Assembly (NCBI RefSeq): GCF_009905215.1
Contig: NZ_CP047593.1
Span: forward strand, 496,001 to 560,000
DNA from: Tichowtungia aerotolerans
GTDB taxonomy: Bacteria > Verrucomicrobiota > Kiritimatiellia > Kiritimatiellales > Tichowtungiaceae
Direction: 5' to 3'
Length of the DNA stretch: 64,000 nt
Shown here: positions 61,199 to 64,000 of the stretch, in pieces
How positions within the stretch are numbered: position 1 is the stretch's first letter
Layout: the number at the start of each line of letters is the position of its first letter
Position numbers and translations under genes: made by a program
Notes under the pieces: generated by a model
The model's input: only the letters and a program-made list of their open reading frames with translations
Told to the model about the DNA's origin: nothing
The model's database searches: none

Positions 61199-62494
61199 TC
61201 AATGAATGGCCGAAACCGCGAGGTTCACAGCAGAAAGCAGGCCGACCACCCACATAACCACAGAAATTTTACGAATTCCGCCGCTCAGAATTCCGATCAG
61301 AAGATATGAGAGAAACCCAATCGTCAATCCTGTTGAGATGCTGAAGGTCAGCGGCATCAGGATCATCGTCAAAAACGCCGGCACAGCATCCTTCATATCT
61401 GAAAAATTGATTTCCTTGATGTTGCGGAACATAAACACACCCACAATCACCAGCGCCGGAGCCGTTGCAAAACCAGGAACCACACCGATCAGCGGTGCAA
61501 AAAACAGGGCCGCCAGAAACAAAATCCCGGTCACCACCGAAGACAGCCCCGTGCGAGCCCCATCCGCAATTCCGGAAGCGGACTCAATGTATGTGGTGGT
61601 TGTGCTCGTTCCGAGCAGTGACCCGGCAACAGTCGCTACCGCGTCCGCCTCAAGCACCCGGTCAATCTTTTTGATCGTTCCGTCCGGCTCCACATGCCCG
61701 GCTTCATACGAACAGGCGACAATCGTTCCGATCGAGTCGAACAGGTCCACAAACATGAACGAGAAAATGGCACCGACCAGCCCCCACTTCAGCGCGCCGA
61801 GAATATCCAGCTTGAATGCAATGGGCTCCAGACTTGGCGGCACAGACACGGCGGTTTCCGGAAGAGACACCTCGCCGAAAAGAGCACCGACCACCGTAGC
61901 AGCCGCGATTCCGATCAGAATTGATCCCTTCACCTTGCGAAGCTCCAGAATGGTAATCAGCAGCAGAGCCGCCAACCCAATCAGCACCGGCCGGTTCAGC
62001 GCCCCGATCGATACGAGCGTTGCCGGATTATCCACAATCAGGCCCATATTTTTCAGCCCGATAAAGGTAATAAACAGCCCGATCCCAGCCGCCGTGGCAA
62101 TTCGCAGGCTCAGCGGAATGGCATTCACCACCTTTTCCCGGATTCCCGCCACGGTTAAGATAAAAAAGGCAACCCCGGACACAAAAACCACACCCAGCGC
62201 CGTCTGCCAGCTGAGGCCCTGCCCCATCACCAGCGTGTACGTGAAAAATGCATTCAGCCCCATGCCCGGAGCCATCGCAAACGGCACATTGGCCCAAAGT
62301 CCAACCAGCAGTGTACCCAGAGCCGCGGCCAGACAGGTCGCCGTAATCAGCGCCGGCTTATCCATCCCCGTCTCACTCAGAATCAGCGGATTCACAAAAA
62401 TAATGTAAGCCATCGTCAGAAACGTGGTTAACCCACCGATGACTTCGGTTTTAACATCACTGCCGTTCTCACTCAGCTTAAACAGATTCTTCAC
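61199..62494 (-). CDS. Purine permease (AzgA-type, NCS2)
   Basis: A 431-residue inner-membrane permease with GGLTTFLTMAYIIFVNP, FAMAPGMGLNAFFTY, VDLFDSIGTIV and GTSTTTTYIESASGI, the hypoxanthine/guanine AzgA pattern. I choose GTG 62494 because GGAGG lies five bases upstream; GTG 62500 overlaps that site. Operon with hpt. Confidence 0.94.
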   Translation of the reverse strand: MKNLFKLSENGSDVKTEVIGGLTTFLTMAYIIFVNPLILSETGMDKPALITATCLAAALGTLLVGLWANVPFAMAPGMGLNAFFTYTLVMGQGLSWQTALGVVFVSGVAFFILTVAGIREKVVNAIPLSLRIATAAGIGLFITFIGLKNMGLIVDNPATLVSIGALNRPVLIGLAALLLITILELRKVKGSILIGIAAATVVGALFGEVSLPETAVSVPPSLEPIAFKLDILGALKWGLVGAIFSFMFVDLFDSIGTIVACSYEAGHVEPDGTIKKIDRVLEADAVATVAGSLLGTSTTTTYIESASGIADGARTGLSSVVTGILFLAALFFAPLIGVVPGFATAPALVIVGVFMFRNIKEINFSDMKDAVPAFLTMILMPLTFSISTGLTIGFLSYLLIGILSGGIRKISVVMWVVGLLSAVNLAVSAIH

Positions 62495-62680
62495 ACGCAC
62501 CTCCGGTTACAGCCCAAACACACAGCAGGCATCCTAACAGACAGCCTGTCCAGTAAACCGGAAAATAAATCACAGCCGCCCCGAATCATCAATAATTTCT
62601 CGACGAATTCTGCGGCAGCGAAACGACGGATTTCCAGACATTGTAACACGATGAATTCAGGTGAAATATAACTCAATCAT

Positions 62681-64000
62681 TCACCTTTGTGACTCTGCAT
62701 CGGCCTGAAGCGGCCGGAACAGATCGTTCAGATCATTCTCGTTCCATTTAGCAAGTGCATCTTTCTGATCGCCGAGCAGGCCGTCGATCAGGTCCTTTTT
62801 TCGCTCCTGCATGTCTAGAATCGTTTCTTCAACCGTGCCGGAGGCGATCATTTTATAGACGAAGACCGGCTTGTCCTGCCCGATTCGGTAGGCGCGGTCC
62901 GTCGCCTGGCTCTCCGCCGCCGGATTCCACCACGGATCAAAATGAATGACCGTATCGGCCGCCGTCAGGTTCAGCCCCGTTCCCCCGGCCTTCAGGCTGA
63001 TCAGGAACACCGGAACCTCTTCCGCCTGAAAACGGGCGACCGGCGTTTTGCGGTCCTGCGTCTGCCCGGTAATTTGCACAAAGTTGATGTTTTGCTCATT
63101 CAGCATTTCTTCGATCAGTTTCAGCATACTCGTGAACTGAGAAAAAATCAGAATGCGCCGCCCTTCCGGAATCATTTCCGAAAGCATTTCCCGTAATGCA
63201 TTCAGCTTGGCGGAATGCATCAGTTCCTGTGCGGCTTCCAGCTTCAGCAATTGCGGATGACAGCACACCTGCCGCATTTTCAGCAACGCATCGAGCACAA
63301 TGATGTGCGAGCGCGCCAATCCTTTTTCTTTCACGGCATCGCGCACGCGTTCTTCCATGCCCGCACGTACCGTTTCGTAGAGTTCTTTCTGCTCCAGCGT
63401 CAGCTCAATGTGCTGGATCATCTCGGTTTTGGGCGGCAGTTCTTTCACCACCTCGTCCTTGGTGCGCCGCAACACAAACGGCGCGATGCGCCGGGCCAAC
63501 ACCTGCCGGACGACCGCACGCCCCTCTTTTTCAATCGGCGTGCGAAACACCTTCCGAAACACCCCGTGCGTTCCGAGCAACCCCGGCAGCACAAACGAAA
63601 ACAGCGACCACAGCTCATCAAGGTTGTTTTCGAGCGGCGTTCCGGTCAGAGCAATGCGCTGATGCGCATCGAACAGGCGTACAATTCGCGCGGCGATTGT
63701 TTTGTGGTTCCGAATAAACTGCGCCTCGTCGAGAATCAGCAAATGGAAACGATGCTTCAAGAGCTCCTCGCCGTCACGCACGAGCAGCGGATACGATGTT
63801 ACAATCAGGTCGTACTCCGAAAAATCTTCAAAATGATCCGCCCGGTCCGAGCCGTGCGACACATGCACATTGAGCGACGGCGCAAACTTTTTCGCCTCCG
63901 CCTCCCAGTTATAGAGCACGCTCGTCGGTGCAATAATCAGACACGGCGCATCCATGCGGCCGGACTCCTTTTCAGCCAGAATATGTGCCAGTGCCTGCAC
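62681..64000 (-). CDS. SNF2-family helicase, 5' end outside the window
   Basis: 440 codons of the ATPase of a Swi2/Snf2 (HepA/RapA-like) protein. Visible motifs: LLILDEAQFIRN (motif II, DEAQ), TGTPLENNL, LIFSQFT, SLKAGGTGLNL and QATDRAYRIGQ. The N-terminal part with Walker A lies past position 64000. The family often acts with RNA polymerase or chromatin-like DNA remodelling. Confidence 0.93.
   Translation of the reverse strand: MQALAHILAEKESGRMDAPCLIIAPTSVLYNWEAEAKKFAPSLNVHVSHGSDRADHFEDFSEYDLIVTSYPLLVRDGEELLKHRFHLLILDEAQFIRNHKTIAARIVRLFDAHQRIALTGTPLENNLDELWSLFSFVLPGLLGTHGVFRKVFRTPIEKEGRAVVRQVLARRIAPFVLRRTKDEVVKELPPKTEMIQHIELTLEQKELYETVRAGMEERVRDAVKEKGLARSHIIVLDALLKMRQVCCHPQLLKLEAAQELMHSAKLNALREMLSEMIPEGRRILIFSQFTSMLKLIEEMLNEQNINFVQITGQTQDRKTPVARFQAEEVPVFLISLKAGGTGLNLTAADTVIHFDPWWNPAAESQATDRAYRIGQDKPVFVYKMIASGTVEETILDMQERKKDLIDGLLGDQKDALAKWNENDLNDLFRPLQADAESQR

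Noticed and set aside
62495-62680. Purine riboswitch upstream of the AzgA-type permease
   Set aside because: The conserved purine-riboswitch core bases and three-way junction pattern are not visible in this leader.
1-64000. CRISPR array, tRNA or rRNA
   Set aside because: I saw no regularly spaced direct repeats, no cloverleaf-like sequence with a TTC loop and acceptor pairing, and no rRNA conserved stretches.

Overview
The window is about 64 kb of gene-dense, moderately GC-rich bacterial chromosome from a Gram-negative organism. Outer-membrane porins, periplasmic adaptors, TolC-type and TonB-free metal-uptake systems all point to a double membrane. No rRNA, tRNA or CRISPR array was seen, so the taxon can only be inferred. 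Three things suggest the PVC superphylum, most likely Kiritimatiellota: the secreted beta-helix/anchor-Q protein, pyruvate phosphate dikinase, and above all a highly iterated palindrome TTCCAANNNTTGGAA scattered through genes and gaps. This is an inference, not a proof.

Layout. 1-3.1 kb: 5' part of ppdK and a secreted beta-helix protein. 3.1-11.8 kb: one long minus-strand iron locus (flavodoxin, small ORF, LbtU-type porin, feoA, feoB, feoA, feoC, feoB, feoA, feoC, CDF exporter) headed by a perfect DtxR-type palindrome. 12-14 kb: an FMN-binding protein and a porin. 14.3-18.2 kb: a mosaic of gene fragments (dtxR 5' end, methyltransferase 3' end, ahpF 3' end), then metE, with a 410-bp direct repeat on both sides of metE. 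18.2-24.3 kb: MarR-controlled RND efflux operon. 24.4-29.6 kb: dtxR, glgX, thioesterase, small basic protein, aroK, a TPR protein and a CpXC protein. 29.7-31.6 kb: nicotinamide riboside uptake operon (pnuC, outer-membrane barrel, NadR-like kinase). 31.6-36.7 kb: nitroreductase, CE7 esterase, alr, RsbU-type phosphatase. 36.7-40.3 kb: kdgK, iclR, eda and a lipoate-protein ligase. 40.35-45.9 kb: a chromosomal integron (intI, attI, four cassettes with attC sites) ending in nested transposon debris. 45.9-48 kb: ilvC and purQ. 48.2-52.3 kb: zinc uptake (outer-membrane porin, znuA, znuC, znuB) behind a textbook Zur box, with zur next to it. 52.3-55.5 kb: ahpF, ahpC and divergent oxyR. 55.5-62.5 kb: pabBC fusion and nucleobase salvage (upp, uraA, apt, tsx-like, hpt, azgA). 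62.7 kb to the end: 3' part of a SNF2 helicase.

How the parts fit. Metal homeostasis dominates (Fe through Feo/DtxR, Zn through Znu/Zur, CDF export). Several small-molecule uptake systems each carry their own outer-membrane barrel in the operon (iron, zinc, nicotinamide riboside, nucleosides). The two most striking items are the iterated palindrome (19 copies counted by eye, 11 exact, used in all three reading frames inside genes) and the integron, whose cassettes obey the R''/R' complementarity rule.
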